A DNA stretch of 64,000 nucleotides. Source: Planctomycetaceae bacterium. GTDB lineage: Bacteria > Planctomycetota > Planctomycetia > Pirellulales > Pirellulaceae. The stretch is from NCBI GenBank assembly GCA_016794985.1, contig JAEUIQ010000047.1:223935-287934 (forward strand), written 5' to 3'. The notes below the pieces were generated by a model. The model worked only from the letters and a program-made list of their open reading frames with translations. It did no database searches and was not told where the DNA came from. A program made the translations under genes and the position numbers. Below are positions 28,567-38,623 of the stretch, one piece after another (position 1 is the stretch's first letter; every line of letters begins with the position of its first letter).

Positions 28567-30615
28567 ATGAATCCAAGTGATGAACTCAACAACGAGATGC
28601 TGACGGCATATTTCGATGGCGAATTGAGCCAGGCGGAACAATTGCAAGTCGAGCAGGCGTTGTTTGATAATCCGAAACTTCGGCAGCAGTTGCACGATTG
28701 GGCAACCTTGCGAGACGCGATCTCTCGTTGCGCGAACTTGCCTGACGCGAACTTGCCTGACGCGAACTTGCCTGACGCGAACTTTCGTGACGCGAACTTG
28801 GAAGATTTGATGCGAAGCGAGGACGACTCGCGAGTCAATCTTGGTGTTTCGAGCGCTGGTTCAGCAATGGGTTCGAATGCGGCTTCCCCGGATCTCGACC
28901 GTCTCGAAAAGGCAATCATGGGTCGGATTGCGGCGGCCGTGGCGGCCGGCCAGGTGGGTTGGGTTGCGGCACCGAATCAATCGCAACTTCAATCTCATCG
29001 AGTTGACCAGAAGCACTCGCCAGTGGCCGGTGAAGATGGGAGCGGTGTTGCTTCTGATGCAAGTGAGACTTCAGCGGCAAGGACTCGCGCGGCAGAAGTT
29101 AAAGATATTTCGGGGCCCTTAACAACCCGTTCGACTGTGAACGCCCGCGAGGCGACAGATTCCTCAACTGGCAGTTGGCTGTCGGATTATCGCCGATTGT
29201 CGCCGGCCCAGCGGCTGAGCCGATGGCGATGGCAGTTGGGTGCGACTCTTGCAGTGGCGGCTGGATTGTTGCTGACGGTGTTTTTTGCTCAAAAACCTTT
29301 TGAGCGAAACATGGCCTACAAGTCTTCCTCGGAGAGTTCGAGTACTCCGGGCCGCCCTGGCGACTTTGGTGGTCCAGATTTGATGGCCGCGGAGGCCGCT
29401 CCTGCCACTGATGAAATGAATGGCAGCGAGAATCCGATGCTGCAAAATCTGTCGCCCGATTCGGCGATGGTCGAACTCGGCTCCGGCGGTGGCAATCCTG
29501 TGGCAATGATGGACGAAGTTACGAATTTTATTAGTTACGATGTGGCTGATTCAGAGCTTGGATTGCAGCAGATGCAGGCCGTTCTGGCTTGGAATCAAAT
29601 GACGCCCGTAGAAGTGTTCGAGCAAGACGATTCTTCGGTCGTGGTCTTGTCGGGTGAAGTCAAGAAGTTAGTTGAAGTCCTGGAAGCATTCGAAGCCTCT
29701 GGGAATAACTCACTAGCCTTGCTCGCAAAAGTTGGCTCGGATACCGATTCGGCGTTGGCAGCCAACATGTTTCAAAGTTATGGCGGCGCTCCACTGGAAG
29801 TGAACGCCTTGAATTCGAACGCCGCGAGTCAGTTGCCACCGTCGATCGAGTCGGAAGCCCATGTCGCTGGAGTCTCCGAGTCGCATCAGGGTCAAGATGA
29901 TTTGTCCGGACAAAACCAGGATTCGAATCTCGCTTCAGATATCGGTTTGCTGCCGCAATCGGCGGGACAAAGCGGCGAACAAACTGCCGGTGGACTAAAT
30001 GCGGCAGGACAGAATCCTGCGGGACAGATTGCTGCGGGACAGATTGCTTCGGGACAGGGACAACAAATGGCGCCTTTCGGCAACTTTCGACAAGAGATCA
30101 TCCGCAGTCAAGCGATCGCGTTGGGTAACTCGATGGCTCCTCCGCCCAACGTGACGCTCGAAGAGTTCTTGAATCAACCGCCTCCTCCGAAGAGCCAGCG
30201 GAAACCGTTCGGCGGACAGTTCAACGCCCAGTCACAAATCGCCAATCTGGAACCAACGCCGCCGAATCAAGGTGTTGCGATGGCACCTCCGGCAAACGAC
30301 ACGGCCAACATGAAATTGCCAGATAACACGACCGCCCGGACTGAACGGTTGGCCAATCGTCAACGCGCGCAAGTAGAGAGTCCTGGTGGTGGAGGTGGCC
30401 AGGCACCCGGGTTGACGCAAGCGGAGTCTACCCCACCATCCCAAGCCACAGCCGACTCGATGGTTCAAGCTCCGTCGGTGGCCGCTCCCCGACCCGCGAC
30501 GGAAGGAAATGCAAATCCGAGCGTGACTAATCCGCCGACGACGCAAATTGTGGTGATTCTCCGCCCGAAGTCTCGCGGGCAGCAACAATCATCTCTTAAT
30601 AATGAAAATCAGTAA
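28567..30615 (+). CDS. putative membrane-anchored anti-sigma factor with repeat expansions
   Basis: The N-terminus EMLTAYFDGELSQAEQLQVE matches the start of anti-sigma zinc-finger (zf-HC2-like) domains, but the His and Cys-x-x-Cys ligands are missing (NPKLRQQL in their place). One membrane helix lies near residues 220-243 (WQLGATLAVAAGLLLTVFF), leaving about 440 low-complexity, Gln/Pro/Ala-rich residues outside the cytoplasm. A five-unit ANLPD repeat (residues about 56-80) and a four-unit AGQ(I/N)A-type repeat (about 479-498) interrupt it. The context after the ECF sigma gene is the main support for the function. Confidence 0.7.
   Translation: MNPSDELNNEMLTAYFDGELSQAEQLQVEQALFDNPKLRQQLHDWATLRDAISRCANLPDANLPDANLPDANFRDANLEDLMRSEDDSRVNLGVSSAGSAMGSNAASPDLDRLEKAIMGRIAAAVAAGQVGWVAAPNQSQLQSHRVDQKHSPVAGEDGSGVASDASETSAARTRAAEVKDISGPLTTRSTVNAREATDSSTGSWLSDYRRLSPAQRLSRWRWQLGATLAVAAGLLLTVFFAQKPFERNMAYKSSSESSSTPGRPGDFGGPDLMAAEAAPATDEMNGSENPMLQNLSPDSAMVELGSGGGNPVAMMDEVTNFISYDVADSELGLQQMQAVLAWNQMTPVEVFEQDDSSVVVLSGEVKKLVEVLEAFEASGNNSLALLAKVGSDTDSALAANMFQSYGGAPLEVNALNSNAASQLPPSIESEAHVAGVSESHQGQDDLSGQNQDSNLASDIGLLPQSAGQSGEQTAGGLNAAGQNPAGQIAAGQIASGQGQQMAPFGNFRQEIIRSQAIALGNSMAPPPNVTLEEFLNQPPPPKSQRKPFGGQFNAQSQIANLEPTPPNQGVAMAPPANDTANMKLPDNTTARTERLANRQRAQVESPGGGGGQAPGLTQAESTPPSQATADSMVQAPSVAAPRPATEGNANPSVTNPPTTQIVVILRPKSRGQQQSSLNNENQ
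28732..28806. repeat. 15-bp tandem repeat inside the anti-sigma-like gene (five units)
   Basis: The unit GCGAACTTGCCTGAC occurs three times exactly, then as GCGAACTTTCGTGAC and GCGAACTTGGAAGAT. It encodes ANLPD-ANLPD-ANLPD-ANFRD-ANLED, which matches the A(D/N)Lxx pentapeptide-repeat pattern. It lies in the predicted cytoplasmic part. Confidence 0.9.
30001..30060. repeat. 15-bp tandem repeat inside the anti-sigma-like gene (four units)
   Basis: Four units of the form GCTGCGGGACAGATT, with a few changes in the first and last, encode a run of A-G-Q-x-(A/P) in the predicted extracytoplasmic part. Confidence 0.85.
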
Positions 30616-30674
30616 CCGTGGCCGGTCGTCCAAGTTTGATGATTGCAAGTTCCGACTGTGGACCAAGATCCAAC

Positions 30675-32057
30675 CTATTTTAAGCCAACCATGATCGCGA
30701 TGACCATGATGATCGCTGAGGCAATAAAGAGTTTGATGATCAACGGCCAAATAAACCTAAACCAGCGATCGTAGGGAATACCGGCTATTCCCAAGATTCC
30801 CATCAAGACCGGGTTCGTCGGCACGATCATGTTTGTGAAGCCATCGCCAAATTGGAAAGCCAAAACCGTCACTTGTCGCTCGATTCCCACTAGATCACCA
30901 ATCGGCGCCATGATCGGTATCGTTGCATAGGCTTGCCCGCTGCCCGAAGGAATAAAGAAATTCAACAGGTTTTGTATGAACAGCATGACGATGGCTGCAA
31001 CTTCCTTGGGCAGATACGTCAAAGGAGTCGAAACGTTATGGACAATCGTGTGGAGCACTTGCCCTTCTTCAAGAATCATACCAATCGATCGGGCAAAACC
31101 AATCAACAGTGCCGTACCGGTTAGCCCCGCCGCGCCCTTGATAAACGTCTCAGCGGCATGATTTGCGGACAGGCCACCAACGATCGACGCGAAAATCCCC
31201 AGTCCCAAAAACAACGCACACAGTTCAATCAAATACCATTGGTGTACGATCACACCATAGACGAGGAGGACCAAGGTCATGATCATCCCGCCCAGCACCA
31301 TCGCATGTTTCGGACGAAACAACGGGTATTCGAATGAATCGCCTGAAATATTCACATCCGATTTCACGCCAAACAGCAAACTTCGCGTTGGATCGGCTTG
31401 AGTTCTTCGTGCATAGCTCCACAGGTGATGAAACCCAATCAGAACCATCGGCGGACCCATTAGCAAACGGAACCAGAATCCCGACCCCGGCTGCAATCCT
31501 GAAATCTCTTGCGCCGGGAACACCGTAAATGGATTCAATACCGCGCAACCGTAGCCCACGGCATACCCGATCACCATTGTCCCGACCGCGACAATCGCAT
31601 CCAGTTTGAGTGCCGCGCAGAGCACTAACAACACGCCGACAAAGCCGATGTACTCTTCCGCCATACCAAAGGTCGCAGAAAACGTCGCGAACAAGAACAT
31701 GAGTCCGAACAATAACCAAGTCCACTGCGTTTGGAAAACCCGCAGCAACACGCCAATCGCGGCGTCGATCGCACCGGTCGCTTGCAAGATGGCAATCACA
31801 CCGCCAAAGATGAACACCGAAAAAATAATGTCTTTAGCATCGGCCATTGCTCGTGGGATTACTGTCAACAATGTCCACACTGGCAATCTCGCGGTCGATT
31901 CCAAATACTGGAAAGTGCCGGGCACAACCGCGTCTTTGCCATGACCGGTCGCAGCCATTTCGTACGCGCCGGGCGGAACAAGCCAGGTTGCGAGATACGC
32001 CAAGCTCATGATGCCGAACAACAAAACCAAGGTGTGTGGTACGGCAAAAGGCTTCAT
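30675..32057 (-). CDS. YfcC-family membrane transporter
   Basis: The 460-residue protein has about twelve membrane helices and resembles the YfcC/DcuC-type carriers of the ion transporter superfamily: PHTLVLLFGIMSLAYLATWLVPPGAYE at the start, GMAEEYIGFVGVL, GYGCAVLNPFTVFPAQEISGL and FIPSGSGQAYATIPIMAPIGDL. Such proteins are thought to carry carboxylates or basic amino acids; the substrate is not known. It lies 23 bases after rimI on the same strand, so the two are probably cotranscribed. Confidence 0.88.
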   Translation of the reverse strand: MKPFAVPHTLVLLFGIMSLAYLATWLVPPGAYEMAATGHGKDAVVPGTFQYLESTARLPVWTLLTVIPRAMADAKDIIFSVFIFGGVIAILQATGAIDAAIGVLLRVFQTQWTWLLFGLMFLFATFSATFGMAEEYIGFVGVLLVLCAALKLDAIVAVGTMVIGYAVGYGCAVLNPFTVFPAQEISGLQPGSGFWFRLLMGPPMVLIGFHHLWSYARRTQADPTRSLLFGVKSDVNISGDSFEYPLFRPKHAMVLGGMIMTLVLLVYGVIVHQWYLIELCALFLGLGIFASIVGGLSANHAAETFIKGAAGLTGTALLIGFARSIGMILEEGQVLHTIVHNVSTPLTYLPKEVAAIVMLFIQNLLNFFIPSGSGQAYATIPIMAPIGDLVGIERQVTVLAFQFGDGFTNMIVPTNPVLMGILGIAGIPYDRWFRFIWPLIIKLFIASAIIMVIAIMVGLK

Positions 32058-32080
32058 CTCAGGTTCCCGTCGCTAGGACG

Positions 32081-32599
32081 TCAACCGGCAAATCGTCGCA
32101 AGCGATTCGTTGGAGGCGCGGTAGCCGTCTGTGACTCGAGATGATACAGCATCGAATAGGCATCTTCTACCGTGTCTTCGTAGAAGTCTTTTAACACACT
32201 GACCGCTTGGAAACCCAGGCGACGGAAAAATAGCTGGGCCGCCAAATTGGTTTCCCGAACTTCCAGACGTACCTCGGTCCGCTGGCCTTGTCGCAGCTTG
32301 CTGACGATCTTGGCAATCATCTGCTGGCCCACGCCGCGGCGACGGACATCCGGTCGAACCGCCAAGTTCAAAACATGAAAATCAGATCGCCCCATTTCGT
32401 AGACGATATAGCCGACGACTTCGCCGTCCAATTCCGCAACCATCCCAATGCAATTGCGTTGCTGAAGGCAAGAAATAAAGTCTTCTTGCGACCAAGGAAA
32501 CTCGAAGCTCGTTGATTCGATATCCAGGACTTCCGGCATATCGCGACGTATCAGCCAACGCACATGCACCTCGATGTCTCGATTCCCTTCGAGCTTCAT
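32081..32599 (-). CDS. rimI: ribosomal-protein-alanine N-acetyltransferase family (RimI)
   Basis: This GNAT-fold acetyltransferase shows the family features SFEFPWSQEDF near the start, VGYIVYEM, and the acetyl-CoA loop RPDVRRRGVGQQMI (residues about 82-95), followed by LEVRETNLAAQLFFRRLGF and YYEDxxEDA-like DFYEDTVEDAYSM. The 172-residue length fits RimI. AAGG lies upstream of the ATG. The closely spaced downstream gene is the YfcC transporter. Confidence 0.9.
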   Translation of the reverse strand: MKLEGNRDIEVHVRWLIRRDMPEVLDIESTSFEFPWSQEDFISCLQQRNCIGMVAELDGEVVGYIVYEMGRSDFHVLNLAVRPDVRRRGVGQQMIAKIVSKLRQGQRTEVRLEVRETNLAAQLFFRRLGFQAVSVLKDFYEDTVEDAYSMLYHLESQTATAPPTNRLRRFAG

Positions 32600-32875
32600 A
32601 GGACTACCTTTCCGCCGCGATTCGTAAACTGACCTATTCCCTCAGGTCGCGGGACCAGTGACCCGCAGGGTCGCAGAATAACAAAAGGCGAAGAAGCTGC
32701 CAATACGAACCTGAGCTGTCGACATTCCATTCCGTTCCTGGGTTGGACTTGACTTGAGGCCGGGTCGAACCAATTCCTGTTTACGAATAACCAAAAAGTT
32801 GCTACCGTCCGCGCGACAGAAGCTGACGTGTGACTGGAAAAGTTCCAGCCCTTCGCTTTTTGAACCGCCGCGAAC

Positions 32876-33943
32876 TTGGAGCCCGGTCCAAACGTGTTTT
32901 TTCGGTCAGAAAACTTCTCCCAACCGCTCCGCCTGCTTTTGTTGACCGCAGGTCTACTGGCGACCGGCTGTCAGCCGCTGGCTGGCACCACGTCACCCGG
33001 GTTCGGTTCACGCCTCGGGATGGGACCACAAAACCGAGCCATTGGGAATACCGCCTTTCAAACGGTTGGCTTTGGTGAGTCCGCCTACGGTCGGGTCGCC
33101 TACGGCCCCAGTGTTTCGATTCCGGGCCTGATCAGTCCAAATGGAACCACCATTGCTGGCGGCCCAAGTGGTGGGACCACCATTCAATGGGACTTGAACC
33201 AAGGCAACCAAGGCAACCCTGCGAACGGCACAAATTCAGCCCCGGTCTCGCTTGACTCCGAATATGCCCAGCAGTTAGCTCGCTTGAATGCCGACAACAC
33301 CGAGTTGTATCGACAATTGGCAGCAGCGCAGCAGCAACTGAAAGCAACTCAGGACACGAATCTGGCGCTTGAGCAACAGCTGTCGACTCAACGCACACAA
33401 CTTACTCAGTTCCAACGACTGAACGAAGAAAGCCAACAACGATTGCAAGTCATGCAAGCGTCTGGTCCAAACGGCACCGGGTTTCAAGGCGCCGTCCTAC
33501 GCGGTAACAACAGTTTGACTCAAAACATGAATCGTCTGCAAGTTCCGGGCACATCGGTGGCTGCCGAAGGAGATGTGGTTCGGGTTACAATTCCCAGCGA
33601 CACTTTGTTTCAGCCGGGAACCTTTGAGCTTCAACCCAACGCAAGCCTGATCCTCAATCAATTGGCATCGAGTATTCGTCAGTTCTATTCCGGCCAAGTC
33701 GTTGGTATCGAAGCGCATTGGGACCCCGCGTCACTGGGGGCGTCCGCCGTCAATCATCATCAACTTACCGCCAGCCAAGCGATGGCACTCATGAAGTATT
33801 TGACCGACACTCAGCAACTGCCGACGCAACAATTACTGGTCATGGCGTACGGCAGCAATCGGCCTCGTTTTTCGAACGCCACCCCGCAAGGTCAAGCCGC
33901 CAATCGCCGTATCGAGTTGGTCGTCTACCCTGATCGATTCTAA
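32876..33943 (+). CDS. OmpA-family outer-membrane lipoprotein
   Basis: A lipoprotein signal peptide ends at LLATGCQP (lipidated Cys near residue 32). A Gly/Asn-rich linker follows, then a coiled coil rich in Gln at about 115-190, and a C-terminal OmpA/MotB peptidoglycan-binding domain (about 230-355) with SLILNQLASSIRQF and NRRIELVVYP. It likely tethers the outer membrane to the wall or a peptidoglycan remnant. The start is uncertain: TTG at 32876 or a GTG six codons later. The next gene starts 6 bases after its stop. Confidence 0.82.
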   Translation: MEPGPNVFFRSENFSQPLRLLLLTAGLLATGCQPLAGTTSPGFGSRLGMGPQNRAIGNTAFQTVGFGESAYGRVAYGPSVSIPGLISPNGTTIAGGPSGGTTIQWDLNQGNQGNPANGTNSAPVSLDSEYAQQLARLNADNTELYRQLAAAQQQLKATQDTNLALEQQLSTQRTQLTQFQRLNEESQQRLQVMQASGPNGTGFQGAVLRGNNSLTQNMNRLQVPGTSVAAEGDVVRVTIPSDTLFQPGTFELQPNASLILNQLASSIRQFYSGQVVGIEAHWDPASLGASAVNHHQLTASQAMALMKYLTDTQQLPTQQLLVMAYGSNRPRFSNATPQGQAANRRIELVVYPDRF

Positions 33944-33949
33944 TCGCTT

Positions 33950-36202
33950 ATGTCCCACAGCACTCCCAAGCCGAATACATGCAGGCGATGGCTGGTGGCC
34001 AGAATTGCTTTCTTGTTGATTTTCGCATGTACTCAGGGCTGCGTCTCCTTGGATAACCCTGCCAGCGTGCAACGCTTGGCGAGGTTCGCCAGCATCGGCA
34101 CTTCCGAGACCGTTAAGTTAAAACGCGTCCGACCAACGCCGGTCGAGCATGTGAAAAAATTCTTGAATCCACTCCCGCCCGAACCCAGCGCGCGGCAGCA
34201 ACAGATATTGCGGCGTTACGCGCTGCAAAAACTGTATCAAACCGATCGGCAAGCCGCGATTGATCAACTCTGGGAATTGTCTGAAATCGAGGACAACGCG
34301 GATTTGGTCGCTAGTGTTTCCTTGCTGTCGCTGGCGGAAGCCAAGAATCATGACAGATTCTCGCGGGAAGAGGCTGCTTTGGATTGGTACGTAATGTCGC
34401 TGGTCAGCGCCAGCAATTATCTCTGGTCGCCCCGTTACGCCTCAACTCGCAATCCGTACGATCCCAATTTTTCCGAAGTGACCGCCGCCTACAACGAATC
34501 ACTGGAGCATCTGCTACGATTTTTGAAGCAGAATCGCGACTTTCGCTGCGAAAAAACGGAAGTGATCGCGACGCGACTATTCGACCTGAGATTGGAATGT
34601 CGCAACTTGGGCAATTGGGACGAGCAGTCTTTCGAGAAATTGGAGTTTGTTTCCGACTTCGACATCCAGGGCTTGACCAACCATCATCGCCAGTACGGGC
34701 TGGGGGTCCCATTGATCGCAGTTCGGGCCCAACGTGACGAGCCGATTTCGCCTAGCGATCGGTACTATCCACCGAATCTGACTTTTCCGGTCACCGCGTT
34801 TCTCCGCATGCCGCGTGAAACAAAACTGTTCCATACCGACCGACCCCAAATATCTGCGGTCCTAGAGATGATCGATCCCTTGCGCCAATCAACAGTCTGG
34901 GTGGACCAAAGCGAGAGCCCGTTGGCAACCGACTTGACGGCACCGTTGGCTTATTACCTCAACGATCCTTTGTACCGTTCCAATTTATTGGCTCATGTCG
35001 CCTTGATCAATTCGGACTTGGGCAACGAAGTGCGTGGCCTCTACATGTTAGAGCCTTATGATCCTGCAAAAATTCCGGTTGTGATGGTTCATGGCTTTTG
35101 GTCCAGCGCGATTACGTGGACGGAAATGTTCAACGATTTACGCGCCAATCCGATTATCAATCAGCGTTATCAGTTCTGGTTCTACATGTATCCAACGGGT
35201 CAACCGTTTTGGGTAAGCGCCAAAGAAATGCGCGAAGACTTGGCGAAACTCCAAACAGACCTCGACCCAGAACGAAAGTCGCTAGCCTTGGATCAAATGG
35301 TCTTGGTTGGACATAGCATGGGAGGACTGATTTCGTATTTACAAACCGTTGATAGCGACGATCAAATCTGGCGCTTGCTCAGTGACCAACCGTTCGAAAA
35401 ACTAACCGGGGATCCGGAAGTGATCGCCGACTTGCGCGAGACGATCTTCTTTACGGCAAACCCCCAAATCAAACGCGTCATCACGTTGGCGATGCCATAT
35501 CAAGGTAGCGACGTTGCGAATCCGACGACGCGCTGGCTTGGAAGGTCGCTATTCAAATTGCCGCAAATGTTGATCCAAGAGAACAGTGAATTGGTTAAAC
35601 AGAATCCTGGTCTGTTTCGTAACTCCGAGCTTTTGACGATCGATACCAGTATTGACTCGTTGGCCACCGATTCGCCGTTCTTTGTCGCCTTGGCCAACGT
35701 GCGCCCCGCTCCCTGGACGCGATATCACAACGTCTATGGCCGATACCAACCCGCCAATTCCTACGAAAAACTGGAACAGTACATTTGGGGCGAAGGGGAC
35801 GGAGTCGTTGATGTGGAAAACGCTCAATTCCCGTATGCCCACAGCAACGATGAAGTGGACGGACGTCACATGAAGATCCACCAAGCGTCCAAGAGTATCT
35901 GGGTCGTGCGGCAGGCTCTTCTCCAGCATCTGGCAGAGAATGCCGCCTCGCCCCAACGCGAATACCGTTCGTCGGCACCCTATCAACTTGCGGAAATTCC
36001 GGCTCTTCCGTCGACAACGCCGCAACCCATGTTAAAATCCAGTTCGAGCTCGTCCGGTGCGCGGTCCGAATCGGTAGAAACAACGGCTATGGAAACGGTG
36101 CGACCCGCGAATTTTGAGACCGAACCCCGCGCGGCGGCCGAAGCTATTCTTGAAAAGCGGTCGGGTCGATTCTTGCCGGCGATTCCTCCCAGCGTGAGAT
36201 GA
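33950..36202 (+). CDS. lipoprotein with alpha/beta-hydrolase (lipase-like) domain
   Basis: The 750-residue protein starts with a lipoprotein signal (IAFLLIFACTQGC). About 330 residues of unknown, mostly helical and beta sequence come next. An alpha/beta-hydrolase domain then begins with VVMVHGFWSSAITW and has the nucleophile elbow VGHSMGG; DGRHMKIHQASKSI may supply the catalytic His. It recalls PGAP1/triacylglycerol lipase-type hydrolases. The tail is Ser-rich and disordered. It sits between the OmpA lipoprotein and a flavoprotein in a tight plus-strand operon. Confidence 0.83.
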   Translation: MSHSTPKPNTCRRWLVARIAFLLIFACTQGCVSLDNPASVQRLARFASIGTSETVKLKRVRPTPVEHVKKFLNPLPPEPSARQQQILRRYALQKLYQTDRQAAIDQLWELSEIEDNADLVASVSLLSLAEAKNHDRFSREEAALDWYVMSLVSASNYLWSPRYASTRNPYDPNFSEVTAAYNESLEHLLRFLKQNRDFRCEKTEVIATRLFDLRLECRNLGNWDEQSFEKLEFVSDFDIQGLTNHHRQYGLGVPLIAVRAQRDEPISPSDRYYPPNLTFPVTAFLRMPRETKLFHTDRPQISAVLEMIDPLRQSTVWVDQSESPLATDLTAPLAYYLNDPLYRSNLLAHVALINSDLGNEVRGLYMLEPYDPAKIPVVMVHGFWSSAITWTEMFNDLRANPIINQRYQFWFYMYPTGQPFWVSAKEMREDLAKLQTDLDPERKSLALDQMVLVGHSMGGLISYLQTVDSDDQIWRLLSDQPFEKLTGDPEVIADLRETIFFTANPQIKRVITLAMPYQGSDVANPTTRWLGRSLFKLPQMLIQENSELVKQNPGLFRNSELLTIDTSIDSLATDSPFFVALANVRPAPWTRYHNVYGRYQPANSYEKLEQYIWGEGDGVVDVENAQFPYAHSNDEVDGRHMKIHQASKSIWVVRQALLQHLAENAASPQREYRSSAPYQLAEIPALPSTTPQPMLKSSSSSSGARSESVETTAMETVRPANFETEPRAAAEAILEKRSGRFLPAIPPSVR

Positions 36203-36214
36203 CCGGAAACTCCT

Positions 36215-37516
36215 TTGAGCGCGGAAACTGAATTCGAAGTCATGGTGGTCGGAGCGGGGCCCGCCGGATTATTGGCGGCCATTCGCAGCGCTGAACTGGG
36301 GCGACGAACTTTGTTGGTCGAGCGCAATCGCAAGTTAGGGGTCAAGATTCTGATGTCGGGCGGGACGCGATGCAACGTAACGCACCAAACAGACCGGCAA
36401 GGAATTGTCCCAGCCTTTGGAGAAAATGGCAAGTTCTTGCATTCGGCATTGACCCGTTTCTCTCCCGCGGATGTCGTCGCAATGTTGGCCGCCGAAGGAG
36501 TCGGAATCAAAACCGAACCAAACGGCAAGATATTCCCGGCTTCGGATCGTGCGTTGGATGTGCAACAGGCCTTGATTCGCCGCTTGGAGCGTTCGAGTTG
36601 CGTGGTCCAAAATTCATTTCGCGTCCGCGAGATCGAGCGCCGGACCGAGGGCTTTTCGATCGTTGGCGATACGGAAAAATTCTGCGGCACACGTCTGATT
36701 TTGGCGACCGGCGGCCAGTCGTACCCTGGCTGCGGGACTACCGGCGACGGATATCGCTGGGCGGCAAATTTGGGGCACACGGTTATTCCACCCCATCCCG
36801 CCCTTGTGCCGCTCAGATCAGAAGCATCGTGGTTGCCAACGTTATCCGGAATCGCACTCCAAGATGTGCAAGTTTTTGTCGTGCGACTCGACCAATTACC
36901 CCCCGAGTCGGACTATCTGGGACGTTTGTCTGTGATCCGCAAAAAGAACTTGCAGAATCGCCGAGCACCGATGTTGTTCACGCACGTTGGCTTGTCTGGC
37001 CCGGCTCCCATGGACGTTTCCAAGTCATTTTCCGCGGCAGCTGATCTTTCGGCGCTCCGCTGCGTTATCGATCTACTCCCACAATGGGACGCGAAAGAGC
37101 TCGAGCGCCGCTTCGAGATTTCGCAACGCGAACATAGCAAGAAACAAGTGGCTAGAATGTGCCAACAAGTCTTAGCGGAAACGGAAGTCCCCATGCGTTT
37201 GATCGAAGTCCTGTTGAACTTGGGACAAATCGATGGCCACAAAACTGCGGGAGAATTCAGTCGCGTCGATACCCAACGGATGATCGCGCTGCTCAAATCG
37301 TTGGCGGTCCCAATTCATGGAACACTCGGATTTGAAAAAGCAGAGGTGACGACGGGCGGCGTCAAATTGTCAGAAGTTGATTCGAAAACAATGGCCAGTA
37401 AGCTCGTGCCAAATCTTTACTTGGCTGGCGAGATCCTCGACCTTGATGGATGGATTGGCGGTTACAACTTTACCGCGGCTTTCGCCACCGGCTGGGTCGC
37501 AGGTGAGGTGTCCTGA
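36215..37516 (+). CDS. HI0933/YhiN-family flavoprotein
   Basis: The N-terminal dinucleotide-binding motif VVGAGPAGLLAA is near residues 11-22, followed by the family signature KLGVKILMSGGTRCNVTH. LILATGGQSYPGCGTTGDGY and a C-terminal LYLAGEILDLDGWIGGYNFTAAFATGWVAG complete the FAD-binding fold. The length of 433 fits the NAD(P)/FAD-dependent oxidoreductase family, whose physiological reaction is uncertain. The start is a TTG 12 bases after the lipase-like gene, so the three genes probably form one operon. Confidence 0.9.
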   Translation: MSAETEFEVMVVGAGPAGLLAAIRSAELGRRTLLVERNRKLGVKILMSGGTRCNVTHQTDRQGIVPAFGENGKFLHSALTRFSPADVVAMLAAEGVGIKTEPNGKIFPASDRALDVQQALIRRLERSSCVVQNSFRVREIERRTEGFSIVGDTEKFCGTRLILATGGQSYPGCGTTGDGYRWAANLGHTVIPPHPALVPLRSEASWLPTLSGIALQDVQVFVVRLDQLPPESDYLGRLSVIRKKNLQNRRAPMLFTHVGLSGPAPMDVSKSFSAAADLSALRCVIDLLPQWDAKELERRFEISQREHSKKQVARMCQQVLAETEVPMRLIEVLLNLGQIDGHKTAGEFSRVDTQRMIALLKSLAVPIHGTLGFEKAEVTTGGVKLSEVDSKTMASKLVPNLYLAGEILDLDGWIGGYNFTAAFATGWVAGEVS

Positions 37517-37519
37517 ACT

Positions 37520-38518
37520 TTACCGCGCTAATTCAAAAGAGCACAACGAACTGGTCGGTGTCTCCAGCGGAGCTGCCGAGCGTCCCAGCTCCGATGCTCG
37601 TTTCGCAATCGCCACGAAATCCGGCCGCTGGGTGGCATCTTCCGCGGGTTGCCCGAACACCACTTCGCCACGAGACACGACAAACACGCCGGGCAGAAAG
37701 AAACTATCCCCCTCCAATTTCCCCACGCCATGTCCGCCGAAGATCCCATGGCGGATGCCGCGCCACAATACCCTCCAAGAAAACAATTGGCCGAATCTTC
37801 CCCGTTGTAGACCAAAGCCACGGTAGATGACACAGAACGGATCGCTGATGTGATGCCAGTACTCCACGTTGTACTTCGACAAAATCGTGGTTCCATCCAT
37901 CGGGCTACCCATGTGCACGACGACCACGTGAATTGGCAATGCGTCTAATTCGCTGCGAACATCACCCAGATCGGCCATCACCCGGCGGCAAAACGTACAT
38001 CCACTGTGCCGCAAAAACACAACCATGGTCGGCTTTTCGAAAGACAGACTTTCCAGACTGTGGCCTCGATGCGACCGACTTTGCCGCAACAGTTGAGAAA
38101 GCTCCGGGACAAACACCGCCCTCCCCCGCTCCGAATGCCAACGAAACGCTTGGTACAAAATCGCCCCAAACGGCCCCAGCCAAATCAGGTCGTTGAAAAC
38201 ATTGATCACCCCAAACGCCAAGGGCAATTGGCCGGAACCCCAGGCATACAGAAACCCAACCGGTCCAAAGAACTTGCCCAAAAAGCCAACCAATACGATT
38301 GGCCAATGAGCCACGGGATTTCGGGCCGCAATCAAATAGCCCAGCCCGTAAACACCCACAATCATGCCAACGGCCTGCCAAACAGCCGGATAATTCACCA
38401 GCGGCAATCCCAGAATCTGGAACATTGAGGCCGGGAAAAACACGACCCAAGCTCCCCAGACCAGGTTATAGAGGCCGGCGGCCACCAGAACGGCCGACAT
38501 CCAGCGAGACTTTTCCAT
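37520..38518 (-). CDS. membrane-anchored SelL-like redox protein
   Basis: The first roughly 140 residues form four hydrophobic helices (WMSAVLVAAGLYNLVWGAWV onward). The rest is a thioredoxin-fold, AhpC/TSA-like domain with FLRHSGCTFCRRVMADL, where Cys-x-x-Cys is expected to be the redox site, as in SelL-related proteins. Ends in a poorly conserved tail. I take the ATG at 38518; an ATG at 38551 would add 11 residues. The gene converges on the flavoprotein, with 3 bases between the stops. Confidence 0.8.
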   Translation of the reverse strand: MEKSRWMSAVLVAAGLYNLVWGAWVVFFPASMFQILGLPLVNYPAVWQAVGMIVGVYGLGYLIAARNPVAHWPIVLVGFLGKFFGPVGFLYAWGSGQLPLAFGVINVFNDLIWLGPFGAILYQAFRWHSERGRAVFVPELSQLLRQSRSHRGHSLESLSFEKPTMVVFLRHSGCTFCRRVMADLGDVRSELDALPIHVVVVHMGSPMDGTTILSKYNVEYWHHISDPFCVIYRGFGLQRGRFGQLFSWRVLWRGIRHGIFGGHGVGKLEGDSFFLPGVFVVSRGEVVFGQPAEDATQRPDFVAIAKRASELGRSAAPLETPTSSLCSFELAR

Positions 38519-38623
38519 GTTCGTAATTGTTTGAAAGGAGGGCAATACCATTGGACCCGGACCCCGGACCCACCAAAATTCGAGGTTTTCTGGTCAACGT
38601 CCCAACCGTTCGACGCCGGGCAA

